Shown here: piece by piece, positions 12,230 through 24,165 of the stretch | Layout of the letters: each line of letters starts with the position of its first letter | How positions within the stretch are numbered: the first letter of the stretch is position 1 | From: Codonopsis lanceolata | Taxonomy: Eukaryota; Streptophyta; Magnoliopsida; Asterales; Campanulaceae | Assembly (NCBI GenBank): GCA_013146195.2 | Contig: CM028381.1 | Location: 101,407,002-101,471,001, forward strand | DNA length: 64,000 bases | Direction of reading: 5' to 3' | Notes under the pieces: model-generated | The model's database searches: none | What the model was told of the DNA's origin: nothing | What the model saw: the letters and a program-made list of their open reading frames with translations, nothing else | Translations under genes and position numbers: made by a program

Positions 12230-12333
12230 CGAGACACTTTTTGTAAAGTATAATTACCAAACTGTGAAAAATGGTAGTAGAAAGAGTTTAGCGGACTTTT
12301 CGCAATAGTAGAGTGACCAAATAGAGAATTAAG
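12230..12333 (-). repeat. Right TIR of the H2B element
   Basis: Inverse partner of 6144-6248; see the element entry for the shared words. Confidence 0.65.
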
Positions 12334-12343
12334 TTTTTTTTTT

Positions 12344-12575
12344 TTAATTGTAAAGTTCTACTAAATAACAAAGACATACTAATTGAAATACTAGTATCTT
12401 TCGCCTAATAGTCGATGGGCTAACCTCATACGTCAATTGTTCTCGTGGCGAGTAACTATCTTCTATTGATTCGACATACTCAAACCTACTCGGATCACGT
12501 TTCATTGATTTATCATGTTTATCCTTTTTTGTCTTAGGCTGACCACGAATAACTTCCAAAACCTGAGGCTCAATC
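12344..12575 (-). pseudogene. Remnant of a PMD/MULE-associated protein
   Basis: The minus strand reads IRGQPKTKKDKHDKSMKRDP followed by SRFEYVES. This basic linker resembles the RGRP...KRDPSxFEYVE segment of proteins carried by PMD-type Mutator-like elements. It is short, lies just outside the H2B element, and has stop codons upstream. The family call is tentative. Confidence 0.35.
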
Positions 12576-13009
12576 AGTGATGTAATTGATGACTTTGTTT
12601 ACTCACCTCATCATCTTTCTTTACAATTTTATCTTCATCATTTGCTTGTGATTTCTGCGTCCACTGTATTGACCAACACGTTCCCAAGTCATTAATACCC
12701 GAAGTTTTTTCTTACTCGTACCACTATCTGACCTTCTAACTATTATTACCATATCATGCTCATTTCCCCTAGTACGCACTCAATCAATCAACATTTGGCG
12801 AGTATGAAAACATCAATGTAATCAGCCACAATATCTTGAATAGGAACTATCACATTATGTTGATCAAGAACAATATCATCCTTATCAATGGGAGAAATCT
12901 CATTATCAGGAGGACCATCAACAATAGGATTTGTAGATAATGTGTTTGAATCCTGTTAACAAAACAATAACACATCAAAAACACAAGCTTCTAACAATTT
13001 TTCAAATTG

Positions 13010-13205
13010 TTTGGCCAAGGCATGTGGAACATTTACAAAATGTTCGGCTATAACTGGTGGAACAAAGTAACAATGTTCGTTATGTGGCGCATGAACAGTT
13101 TAGAAATGTTCGATTGAGAGAGACCAAAAATATTGCAAATGTTCGATTGGAGTCAACCGAACCAAACATTTGCAATATTTTCGGTGACTCAAGTCCGAAC
13201 AATAC
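13010..13205. repeat. Right array of GTTCG / CGAACA words
   Basis: Imperfect copies of AATGTTCG-type words, including a near-palindrome built on CAAATGTTCG and CGAACATTTG-like arms. It mirrors the array at 4360-4585. Confidence 0.45.
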
Positions 13206-13750
13206 ATGACGCATACCTCTTTTATGAAGAAAACAATATGAATTTTTAAACAATTTTAAGCAAAAAAAAAAAAGGTTTTAAATGCTTACCACAATAGTCA
13301 TATTGATTTTTTTTTTTCATTCATTCTTGATTTCTTCATACCCAATGTAGAAGCTGAAGGTTTTTGGTTATGGAATAAGGTTTTGACAACAAAAGTAGGG
13401 GAAGATAAAGGAGAACAATATATGTTGGGAATAAGAGGTATATTTGTTGGAGGAAGAAGAAGGATTTGAATAAAAATGTCTTGGGAAGAATGAGTATATG
13501 TTGGGGATTTTGGTTAGAGATGAAGGAGATGAATAATGAATTGGGAATAAAGGGTATATTTGTTTTGGAGTGGGGAGTTAAAAGTTTTTTGTTTTAGAAA
13601 AATAGGATGTGGATTTACTTATGAGCTGCAAGAGTATAATAGTCTTTACATTTAAATGTATTTTTGTTAATAAGAAAAAAATGAAAATGATTGGTCAACT
13701 TGGAGAAACGGGGGTCTAAATAATGCGACTCATATCCTAATGCATTTTAT

Positions 13751-15290
13751 TTTCGAGCAATTTTACGTGTGATCTTTATAAAAAATTAATTCGGGATATT
13801 ATCGTCAATATAGTTAGAAATTTGGCTATCCAATCCGATGGGATTAATCATTAATTTGAGCATGAAGATGATTCCTACTCAACAATTCAGGTGTGACAGC
13901 AATACTGTAGCTCACTAGCTCTGAATAGAAACTAGAACCTTGGGATTCAAATATGTTTGGCGGCTGCCTTCTAGAAACATCTTTGGTACTTCGAGAGAAG
14001 TACAAGGCAAGAAGTGGGAATGAGCTCTTCCCTCGGTCATCTTCTTGCTCAACACTTGGGATGACTTAGTGTTAGGATCATTTCCAACCTAAAATCTTTG
14101 AGATTGACGAAAGTGAGATAAGCGATTTATCATTTCAACCTTCTTTTAAGCTTTAGTTTAATGGCATGTTTGGTAACCTAATTAAGAGCTTAATTAGGAA
14201 TTTTTTAAGTGAGTTTAGAAATATAATTATATGATAATGCAATATTGAATCACTTAATAAATTAAGCATTTCTTAGAATATGACCAATTTTGTAAGTTAA
14301 AATGTTATGACATTCAAATTGTAAGCGACTATTTTTTCTTCTTTTTATGCCCTTTTCTTTTCTTTATCCCTTTTTCTTTCGATCATCCCTTCCACCATAG
14401 CACTTCATTCCAACAACCAGCTCCATAATTTCTGCCGTTACCACTGCTAGTACGTCTCCTCTATTTTATTTCAAATTTGTATATTTCTTTGTAGTATTTA
14501 AAAAAAATCCTCTATAACTGTTTGTACTATACATAATTTCATATGAAGATCTAAAGCACCACAAATATTTTAGAACAATTCAATGACGCAAATGTTTCGG
14601 TTGCGATTATCTACCAGAACGACAAACAACGTAGCAAATGTGCGAGAAGTTGGGCATGCCAAGTTTTATTTAATTGTTGTGTGTTCCCAAATTCAAATAG
14701 AATTATTGAGGCAGGGTTGAAAATTTGATAATTTAGAGAAAAGACGTTTGCCATTATAAAATAAAATACTTGACACTTAATTTTAAGATCACTACAATTA
14801 ATTTGTCAGTACTTAATTCAGTAACTTAATTTTCCAGCTTCAGTACTTAATTTTTGTACTGAGATATTGTACTTTAGTGATGTACATTACATTAAATGGG
14901 ATATAGAGAATGCGTTTTGGGGTGTGATTAGCCCCACCCTTTGTAAATATATCATTTATTCAGTTTGCACGTAGAAACTCACATTTCAGACAATACAGAG
15001 AACGAATAAATAACACACACACAAGAGTTACCACTTTGAGTTTCATTTTCCTTGCAGATTTCGAATTCCTGTTGACTAACACTAAGCATCATGTACAGTA
15101 AACCTTAAATGAATACAATTACAGAGTATCACTCAAATATTGTGAAATAAAATCATATAAGTGGTACATGATATCAAAAAGGCACTACAATTTTTCTTAA
15201 CCCCTTTTTTTCTCCTCAAAAAAATTTCTTCTATTTGCATTGATCTGTACAGAAGCTGGCATGGCTGTTCACTAATGAATACGCCGCAAA
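13751..15290. other. Spacer and 3' UTR of the TMEM87-type gene
   Basis: There are no coding exons. The stretch nearest 15290 should hold the 3' UTR of the minus-strand gene. A GGCATGTTTGGTAACC word near 14162 resembles the ends of some hAT-type MITEs, but I could not find a partner end. Confidence 0.4.
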
Positions 15291-18200
15291 CTATTCCCTC
15301 TTGCCCTCTTCTGCCTCATCTTCTATATCTGTATCTTCGCCAGTCCTCTCCTGCTTGACCAAACTGATGTCACCTTTTGTTGTTCCAGTAAGTGCTTCGG
15401 CTTCTTCGTTTTCAGAATCTTCTCCAGTTTCTTCCGAATAGGAATAACTGTCACAAATATATGGTGTGTACACGTAAGGGCACATAATGGTGGAAAAATA
15501 ACCGGAAATAGGAAATGCTGAAAAAATTTGGTGACTTGGTTAGTGGTTTTGGTCCCACTAGTGTTCTTCGTATGTCTCGTACTTTTTCTTTTTAATCATT
15601 CTAAAATGAAAATACAAAACTCAAAATCAAACCACTAAATCACAAAAAAGGAACGCTATGTGGGGCGGATGGAGTAAGATATTTAAGATTTCACTTTTGA
15701 TATTATGCAACATATAAGTTGAGGACTTGAGAGGGCTACTTATCATGGTGGAGGTAAGAGAAAAGCCACTGAGCATAAACTTAGATGTAAGAGAAACTTT
15801 AACACAATAAAGGATTATTTTTTGGGAAATTAATGTTTCATTCAAGTTCAAACTAGTGGTTCTTTCTTTTATAGAACTTCATGTAATTTCTTAGAATGTA
15901 ACAGAATGCAAAATCTGAAGGCCATAGAATTCATAAAATACCGTTGACAGTTCTGTGATGGGGCCCAGAGGTAGCAGATAACACACAGCAATGCAAATGC
16001 AAGAATGTCCCAAAAAGCAGTAATGGTCCAAGCACCCTGCCACCTCTCGTTAAATGGGTCTGTTGCTTTGAAGTAAACCTGCAGGAACCGACCAACAAAC
16101 AAAATATAAATTTGCTACAGAAGATCATAGATCATTGACGATCAAACACAAACAGTATAATAGCAAAATCAAGTGAATTCAGGTTTCTGTACTAGAGCAA
16201 TTAATATGCTTAACAAATGTAATTATCTATGTCAAGGGACAATGTTTTCTACTTCATCAATAAAAAAGTATCATTTGTTTGCATTCAGGTAGGAAGACAT
16301 TCAAAAGTTTCTTTATCCTTTCCCTATCTTCCGGAAGCATGAAAACAATTTGTCAAAAAAACCTCCCCTGGGCCCTGGGTCACTGGGTGGGAGTTCAAAT
16401 GAAGTTCAAACTTCATCTCACTAGAAGCAGAACTGCATTCCTTGAATCAGTTACCTAGATAATGGATTGCTTGTCTAGTTGTCTTTATAAGAAACTTGAA
16501 TGTGCAACTGCATGCTCTATCAACTGAAAAGAGTGGTAAAAATGAAGAATCAAAGGATTTCGTGACATAAACCGACTGACATGGTTTTCTCCTGAAAGTT
16601 TGTGTTCCCATTCCAGATGACATCCATGCAGTAGGAGATCTAACCTACCCTCTTTGAGTTGCAGTTTCTTGACAGCCAGACTCATTCATAACAGCCTTGA
16701 GATAGCCACACCACATTAGTCATTGCATGATCAAGGAAGTATCAATGCAAATTATATCAACATCATGAGGCCATCAGGACATGATATTATGGAAATTCTT
16801 TTGCAATGGGAACTTTTTGTTTATCTGATAAGAAATTTGAAACAAGAATATAAAGAAGCTAGGTGGTGGTCAATGACAATCACGAAGAATTGGCAAAAAC
16901 AAAAATGAACTATAGAAATACATAAAATACATAAAAATGAAACTAGCCAACAAAGGACAGCTCTCCAATCGCTCTGGATCAGATTTGTGGAGATGTTAGA
17001 TGGTAATTGGCATCTAGCCCAATCTAAACTTTAAGTTATATTTTCTTATGCCAACTCCCCAAGTAGTTATTGGTCAAAATTAAGGCTTGGTTCTGCTGTT
17101 AAAAACATATAAATAATTATATATATATATATATATGCACTCAAAAATGAAATCAATGTTATTTAGCATCAAATCTGAAGAAAGGTCTCTTCGTTAAATG
17201 CATACCTCATACCCTATCCAAGTAACTGAAAGAAAAACCGTGACTGCTAGTGCATTTGAGAACTTCCTGTAGATGTCCAACTTAATGGAACTCCTTTTTG
17301 CCTGGAAATAAAAAAAGTTGTATCTTATTAGCATGTTGCATGATGGAAAATTAAATCCTAGCCATCAACAGAAATGGTAGCATAACTAAAGCAATGTTAA
17401 ACCACATTTTAATAAAAAGTGAGCAAGAAATGAGACCTGTAGCTGTTCTAGTGTCTTTGAAAGAGAAGTGAAAATCCATACGATCAAAAATGCATCCAGG
17501 AGTGCGTTGGGAAGGACTAGCATGACTCTAGCTCTTCCAGCTATGTCACTTATGGTTCCCACATACTCTGTGATATTCAGCAATTCAGATGCCAAGAAGT
17601 AAGTTATTCCAAGAAGCAGCACTTTGGTGGTGAGACCACCAAGAGTAGGCCGCACAACACCATAGCCCATTGAAACAGAGAGGATAAGAAGGCGTGAAAG
17701 TGTCCTTCTTATAGCCCCAACAGTCACAACCCAAGTAGTAATTGCAACTGGCCTTATCCCAGTGCTGTTGAAATGTGCATACTCAATGTACCAAAGGGTC
17801 ATCTCAAACAATCCAAGACCAATGACAGCTGTGATGCAATGCTGAAGTTGCAATATGTCCTTCCAAAATCTCACATATTGGGAGAACCAGATGACACTAA
17901 GCAACACATACACAAGAGACATACTCACATAGAATTTCATTAGAGGAGCCATTCTTCCAGGTAAATAACCATCAGGGTTCTTCCAAACTGTCTTCCCGCT
18001 CATTGTTAGCCCTTTGAGTTCTGGATCACATGATATAAAAAACAAATTGAACATTCCAGTTTTGGTGATGTAAGCCTCTGTATTTTTCAAACGCGCGGAT
18101 AGAGAATTCCCACGGAAATTCACACTAACGACAACAGGCCAGTTAATATTTGTTGAAGAAGGTATTTTGATAACTTCGCCTTGTTTACAACCTTCCAGCT

Positions 18201-19895
18201 TAGCAAGATCAGAGGTGCAACAAATAGACCGCTGCCCACCATAAGGTGAGCCACCAATATTATCACGGTCAGCTGCCTCAAATATTACCACTTGTATCAA
18301 GCCGGTGCTACGTGCTGTTTTTGAATGCTTGTCTGCAGCTGCTTTACTTCTCCAAAATGTGATATTCTCAAATCTACATTTATTCAGATTGTCAGAAGTA
18401 AATTATGAGACTGTGATATGGATTTGTATAGAAAAGAATAAGGATTTAAAGCATGCACCGCTTTTTATTCATTAAAGTCAATGTCCAGCTCAGAAATATT
18501 AAGGGTCCAATATGATCTTTTCAGATGAAAACTTCTCTATTAGTAGTTGCTTTTTCACCCTTTACATATTCAAATGTTCCTTAAGTTCGCTATACCCACT
18601 ATTGCCAAAAATCGTCAAAGATGGTTTCAAGTCAATAAGATTAACAAGCAAATGTTTGATTGCCTTACATATGGACGATTTATGCATAGAGTACAAGAAC
18701 TTATAGTATCTTAAAGTGAACACGAAAGAAGCTCTTCCAGTAGTTGGGTGGAAGAAAGATATTCATGTAATAACAGGCTTATTTGAACAAATTGACATCA
18801 AACAGATCTGTATTTAATACTTTGCTGGCTATCGCATTGCATCTAAGATTTCAATATCCTCCTGCTAGAACCACTGACCTTAATAGATAATCTTGCTTTG
18901 GATTGAAAAGATTGGAGAAAGGCGAGCCAAGGAAAGGACAATGACTCAGTCAAGTTAGAACCACTGACCTAAACTCCTTGATAAATACGGAGTAATTGAA
19001 TGCAGAAACCTAGAGATAACAACCCTGCAGCTAAAGCATCTAAATGTACAAAACACTTTCTAGAGTATTTACCTCTCTGTTTCAGCTTATCTTATCCTCA
19101 ATAATCAAGCACCTTTAACTAGACTCACCCTGAAAACCTCAACCTTCTTCTAGAGTAGAGGAGTATTATCAGTCCTATTATTCTCAACAAGATAAAGAAA
19201 CTTCAGAGCTTAGTTAAATATGTTAAAAAAATAAATGTTATTCTTGACTACCCATTCTCCCATGTAGCCTCATTGTTCTCATTCCAATAGGGTAACTCAG
19301 AAAACCCCAAACAAGTTCAAATTTATCCACCTAATATTTGAGCTAATCAAGGAAGCTTTTGGTCCCTGTATGTTATCAACAAAAAAAAAATGGTTAAGTA
19401 AATGTACCTACCTTACTTCAATTCAGCTTTTGTGAACTTCAATTTTATATAAGCAATATGATTATAAGAAGAAATAGTTAGTTAAATTTGTTCACTAAAT
19501 CTCTAAATTATTCCAGCAACCGACACAATGTCTATAAGCAATACGCCACAAAATGTGCCGGTAGATCTGACTCACATCAATCCCTGTCGTGTAAAACAAT
19601 CAAATATAGATACCTATTGTGTGTGATAGAGGGTAAATTGGGAATGTATTAGGGGTTACCTAATATAGGAACGACCGTCGTGGACGGAGGAGGGGATGGC
19701 ATGATTGGACAAATGACTGATAATGCGGGAGGCGAGGATGCCTTCGCTGCCACCGGAGAGGAGTTTAGCATTTCCTACTTCCCGGAATGGATCTCGGTCG
19801 TAGATGTGGACTGAGGCATCAGCTGATCCAACGGCTATTAGTAGCAGCGATACTAGTACTAGTACAACGACGACGCTGTGATTTGACGAATCCAT
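15291..19895 (-). CDS. Lung seven-transmembrane receptor family protein, TMEM87 type (complete, 5 exons)
   Basis: Coding exons are 19660-19895, 17437-18373, 17206-17301, 15942-16078 and 15291-15447. All introns are GT-AG and the phases agree, giving 1563 nt and 520 residues, close to Arabidopsis homologues. The ATG at 19895 lies in GCCATGG. Residues 1-26 form a signal peptide (VVVVLVLVSLLLIAVGSADA). A lumenal domain follows, then seven membrane helices from FYVSMSLVYVLLSVIWF onwards, with family marks WKDILQLQHCITAVIGLGLF, SMGYGVVRPTLGGLTTKVLL, ELLNITEYVGTISDIAGRAR, SLSKTLEQLQ, and YFKATDPFNERWQ in exon 4. The tail is acidic (GEDSENEEAEAL, EDEAEEGKRE). Relatives sit in the Golgi and endomembranes; a trafficking or signalling role is inferred. 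No break was found, so it is probably functional. Confidence 0.93.
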
Positions 19896-19920
19896 GGCGG
19901 CAATAACGCAGAGATTCTAG

Positions 19921-19944
19921 GGAGAGAGAGAGAGAGAGAGAGAG
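19921..19944. repeat. (GA)n / (CT)n tract in the probable 5' UTR
   Basis: A run of GA dinucleotides lies 26 bases upstream of the minus-strand start codon at 19895, so it is a CT tract in the transcript. CT tracts are common in plant 5' UTRs and core promoters. Confidence 0.6.
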
Positions 19945-21374
19945 GATCGGCGGATTTGGTGGCAGGTGTATGGAGTGAGAGTTGGTTGGGAGGGAAGTGT
20001 GAAAGCGAAGCAACAACAATGCTAGTGATGATCGGAGTAAGGAAGTTGTTTACCACGCGCCTGTAAATCAGGTGTAAATCAGGTGTCGACTTTCAACGAA
20101 TCAGGAATCCCTTTCGGTCTTTCTTACAAGACTGATTTTCTTGTGGTCTTTTTTCTTCTAGGTGATCGGTTTAGCTTGAGCAGGTTACTTCACTGCATTA
20201 AGTTTTTGTATTTTTCTAACTAAGAGATATTATCTTCGTCTCAAAATAAATATCGTTTTAATAAAGTATTTTGTAACAAAATGATTGTCGTTATTGCAAA
20301 AACAACAATTGATCGCATGGGTATCAAACCCCAATCAAACCTTCCAACGGTTGAATTAAAAAATCAAATGGGTATCTAATTTGATTTGTATCAAATTATG
20401 ATAAAAACTAGACCAAAATCATCCACCACTTTTTGATTTTTATCCTCTTTTTGACGTTTTCTCAATTCAAAAAATATTTTTATTTATTTTATTGGTTTCC
20501 TTCATTTGGACACCAGACTAATTTTCAAGATAAAGATAATAATGGTATGTAAAAGTGTTGAAGTTTGTGCTGCTGTTGGAATGATTTTTTAATTTTAAAT
20601 CAAATGAGTAACAAATGAATTACTTTATTGGTATTTAATAGATTGTGTTTGATAAAGATGAATCGTTGTTCTTGCTCTTTTAGGATTTCTGTAAACAATT
20701 TGTTCATTAAAACTACTTTTATTTACTACACTCAAATTAAATATTGTTGAAGAAGGTTGTTGAGAAAAAAAGAAAACTATTAGTGCAACTTAAATACAAT
20801 AAATAATTTTAAATGATGGTAGATCAATGTTTAAAACCTTTTTAAATTTGTGTACAAATTGCTAAAACAACATTTATTTTAGAATGAAGGTAGTACTACT
20901 CCCTTCATTCTTAACTAATTGTATTGTTTGACTGGTCATGACACAGATTAAAAAACTTTAATTGACTCTATTATAAGTAAATATTAGCATAAGACATAAT
21001 TTTTTTAACGTTTATGTTCACAAGGGAACATAATTAAATTTGGAAGAAATAAGAATAAAATGGTAACAATAAGAAAAATTCAAATACCGAATATATTTTT
21101 GACACGAGCGATAAATTAAAGTATGACAATTATTTAAAAAAAGTTCCCCAAAAAAATTCTCATATCCAAAAATCCAACAAATTAATACTTCTGTCAAAAA
21201 AGTTCAAGAATTAAACTCTTAATACAAAAAAAAATCTAAATTAACACTTCTACTTACATTGTTTGAGTATGAGGTTTTATTTGAAAAAGAAAACTTATTT
21301 TTAACTTCAATGATTTTAATGATTCAATATATAATAATAAATAATAATAAATTAGTATTAATGTTCTTATTATT

Positions 21375-21444
<70 letters not shown>

Positions 21445-22213
21445 TATAACTATTATTACTACCACAATTTCATAAGTGTAAAGGTTGATTTTTCAAAATT
21501 TTAATATAAAATATTAATTTTAGATTTTACGAATTGATAGTTGTTTTGGAATCATTGAGAAATGAATTTCTTAAGAAGATATTTGGTATTTAATAGTAAT
21601 AATGTTAATGTAGTTTAATATTACTATTATAATAATGGTATTGTTGTTGTTGTAGTAGTAGTAGTAATAATAATACTAATAATAATAATAATACATTTCT
21701 TATCATCATTGTCATAAGTAAAAAGAAAAATAAATTTTCGTTCAAATGAAAGCTTTGAGCATAACGGTGTTCACATGCACGTTATGTTTGGAATTTTTGG
21801 TATTAAAATTTTGATTTTGAGACTTTTTGGATAGAATAATTATTTTTAAAACTTTTTGGATATGCGAATTTATTGGTGGGACTTTTGGTATTTTTCCCTA
21901 TTTGTTTTCTCAAAATTTTATTTTTTCAAAATTTTATTTTTGTATTGAAGATTCGAAAATATTTGTGTTAGAATAAACTAGTAATAAAAACATTGTTAAT
22001 ATAACCGGAAAGACATGAATTCTGATCAATTGGTACATGATATATCTTACGTGTTCAATTCCTAATTAAATTATTCGCTTATTTAAAAACACCAAAGACC
22101 AAAATGCAATGACTTTTTTTGTCTTAGACTCTTGATGCAAGGCCTCGTGCGAGTTTGAACATGATTAATTTGATTGCATTTATTGTAAGTATCTATATCT
22201 ATGTATCTATATT
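19945..22213. other. Upstream region and AT-rich spacer
   Basis: No coding exon is visible. A lone Stowaway-type end (CTCCCTTCATTCTTAAC) lies near 20899 without a matching right end. A TCGTCTCAAAATAAATATCG word near 20236 is another MITE scar. The rest is simple AT-rich sequence with TAA and GTA trinucleotide runs. Confidence 0.4.
21377..21443. repeat. (TAA)n microsatellite
   Basis: About 22 consecutive TAA units, followed by further TAA and GTA runs around 21610-21690. The isoleucine-rich frame across it is spurious. Confidence 0.9.
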
Positions 22214-22247
22214 TCTATTATACAATAGAGTTCAGTGGGATAAAAAA

Positions 22248-22379
22248 CGGCTGAGATTCATTATTTTACTTTATATCAAATGACTGAGATTGATTATTTT
22301 ACTTTATATCAAACGGCTTAGATTGATTATTTTACTTTATATCAAACGGCTGAGATTGATTATTTTACTTTATATAAAA
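22248..22379 (+). repeat. 33-bp minisatellite, four copies
   Basis: Copies start at 22248, 22281, 22314 and 22347. The consensus begins CGGCTGAGATTGATTATTTT and continues ACTTTATATCAAA. They differ by a few substitutions. The repeats have no spacers, so this is not a CRISPR array. Confidence 0.9.
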
Positions 22380-22861
22380 CGGTCCCTCTGCGTCCCCCTC
22401 TCCCTATACAACTACAACTCCTCTTTCCTTTCCGAGTGTTTCTCCGGCAGTTCGCGTCTTCCAATTCCAATGGGTTTCTCCTCCTTTTACAGTTTAAAAT
22501 TAAGATATGTATGTGATTTTTTTGGTAAGAAGATTCTTGCTGAGGTGAAGAAAAAAAATGAAAAAATTATTTAGATTTGATTTCGAAAATATTAGGAGTA
22601 CTAATTAAAAAAATTATTGTAAATTCATCAACAAGCAAAAGCTATTTTTTTTTTGTTATCAAAATCTAAATTAATTTGTTTTTTTTCTTCAAACTCATTA
22701 GCTTAAAGACGTTAAAAATCTATCACGAAAATAAGCCACATGTCTCATTCTAATTAGTAATGCGTGAAAAGATACAAAAGAGTAGTACATGATATTGTTA
22801 GCACCTACTCGAGGAGCACCCAAGTTAATCTATTGGGGCACGGGCACGGGCACGAGCTGTA

Positions 22862-23283
22862 ATATATAAACACAATTTTAGACTCTTTTTGAAACATGAT
22901 TAAAATATATATTGATTTATTCTTCCTACTCGCGCCATATCATGGGCACGGGCACGAGCTGTAATTTATTCCCCGCACAACCCTTATTGGGTTTTTCTTA
23001 CAAAATATGTTCGTTTTTTTTTATTTTGTTACTCTAAAAGAAAAAAATGTTTTTATTACTGTTTTTATTTTAATTTTTAATATATTTTTTAATACATCGT
23101 TCTCAATTATGGGACGTGTCAGTATTCGAATAAATGTCGATATATCCAAAAATGTTGTTAAGACCATTTTTTTATTGTTTAATACATTTTTAATTATTTA
23201 ATGAAAAATATATAAAACACAATTTTAGACTCTTTTTGAAACATGATTAAAATATATATTGATTTATTCTTCCTACTCGCGCC
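22862..23283. repeat. Direct repeats near Helitron 1 3' end
   Basis: About 75-80 bases around ACACAATTTTAGACTCTTTT and GATTTATTCTTCCTACTCGC occur at 22868-22945 and 23217-23283, each followed by a GGCACGGGCAC hairpin arm. Confidence 0.75.
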
Positions 23284-23311
23284 GTGCCATGGGCACGGGC
23301 ACAAAGACTAG

Positions 23312-23737
23312 TCTATTTATATTATAAAACAACTAGTAATTGACTACGATTATTTAGAGATTGAGATTAAATTCTCTTAAAATATTTAATAGTTGAGATT
23401 CACCCTCATATTTACATTTGTGAGTAGTTATCTATTTATAACTCCATATTTTTTCTCTTATTATTACAAGTCACCCCCTATACTTAATATTATAAGCAGT
23501 CACCTATTTTTCTTTTCCTTATATTTTATCTTTATATTACAAAGTCACACACTACAATTAACCTTCTAAACAGTCACCCCTTATCAAGTATCAATCTTCA
23601 ATTATCATTTGAAGCAATTTACCCCTCAATTGTAATTTTGTTTTTAAATCGCACATTTTATTTAGACACTGTCATTTCAATTGACGAAATTACATATATT
23701 GGCACCGTGCCATAGCACGAGTATAAAGATATAGATT
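23312..23737 (+). mobile_element. Non-autonomous Helitron 2, abutting Helitron 1
   Basis: It starts TCTATTTATATTATAAAAC directly after the terminal CTAG of Helitron 1. Its 3' end is a decayed hairpin (CCGTGCCATAGCACG) followed by AGTATAAAGATATAG near 23737. Its body matches the first part of Helitron 3 (CAGTTGAGATTCACCC, GTCACCCCTTAT). Confidence 0.5.
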
Positions 23738-23739
23738 CA

Positions 23740-23909
23740 TGTGTAGTTACTTTAAAACTCATGCGTATGTGACTCATAATTAAAGTATGATGAAAAAGTA
23801 ATGATAACGTGGTAAAAATGTTATCCTAAAAAGAAAATTTTTTAAACAAGACAATTATTTTAGAACAGACGAAAAAAGACAGCAGGACAATAATTTTGGG
23901 ACGGGGGAG
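23740..23909. mobile_element. Left-truncated Stowaway-like MITE (family A)
   Basis: The right end reads GACAATAATTTTGGGACGGG followed by GGAG and TA. The body (AAAGTATGATGAAAAAGTAA, GGTAAAAATGTTATCCTAAA) matches the copies at 31312-31560 and 53145-53676. The left part is missing where Helitron 2 ends. Confidence 0.6.
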
Positions 23910-23924
23910 TACTTAATTAATGTA

Positions 23925-24104
23925 ATACGTTGTTCATTCCGGGCAAATAGTCTACTATTTCATTTTGTGATATTTCACTTAAAGAATCTACTTTCAAAAA
24001 TTAAGACATAAAATGTCATTTTATTACTAATACATTACTACAAGTGTCATTTTTTTTAAAAGTTTAACTTTTCAACGGGGACTTTTTGTCCGGAACATAT
24101 GGAG
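23925..24104. mobile_element. Stowaway-like MITE (family B)
   Basis: A 180-bp element with TA on both sides and ends carrying TTCCGGGCAAATAGT and the inverse ACTTTTTGTCCGGAAC. It is the inverted counterpart of 29623-29805. Confidence 0.65.
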
Positions 24105-24165
24105 TACAGTTTATAAGTTATTCTAGTTTGTTGTAAACTAATGTGGTTTTGATTAGTTAATTTTA

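Larger units (their letters stand above)
6144..12333. mobile_element. Long-TIR (Pack-MULE-like) element carrying histone H2B
   Basis: The two ends are inverted repeats of about 105 bp: CTTAATTCTCTATTTGGTCA at 6144 and the same on the minus strand ending at 12333. They also share ACCATTTTTCACAGTTTGGT. Identity is about 75%, so the element is old. Subtracting the 4.75-kb insertion leaves about 1.44 kb, close to the other two long-TIR elements here. Both flanks are T-rich, so a 9-bp duplication cannot be set in register. The body holds an H2B pseudogene and two copies of a GAAATCAAATTGGGGAAGA segment (about 11660 and 12100). Confidence 0.6.
3840..13750. mobile_element. Decayed PMD-carrying Mutator-like element (limits approximate)
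   Basis: A broken plant-mobile-domain gene lies at the left on the plus strand. A short minus-strand coding remnant (12344-12575) lies at the right. Arrays rich in GAACATT/AATGTTCG flank both in opposite orientation (4360-4585 and 13010-13205). The outermost parts are C/T-rich on the left and G/A-rich on the right, as expected for decayed long inverted ends. PMD genes often travel inside Mutator-like elements. The exact ends and target duplication could not be fixed. A smaller TIR element (6144-12333) has inserted in the middle. Confidence 0.4.
22214..23311 (+). mobile_element. Non-autonomous Helitron 1
   Basis: It begins TCTATTATACAATAGAG and ends with a GC-rich hairpin (CCGTGCC ATG GGCACGG) followed by CACAAAGACTAG, the TC...CTRR layout of Helitrons. 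No helicase is encoded. The 3' part is duplicated (22862-22945 and 23211-23283), so two decayed terminators precede the final one. The 5' limit is tentative. Confidence 0.5.

Noticed and set aside
15869..16128. Alternative minus frames around TMEM87-type exon 4
   Set aside because: Only the frame reading YFKATDPFNERWQ joins the neighbouring exons in phase; the other is a shadow.
22248..22379. Possible CRISPR array
   Set aside because: Repeats abut without unique spacers and the DNA is plant nuclear; it is a minisatellite.
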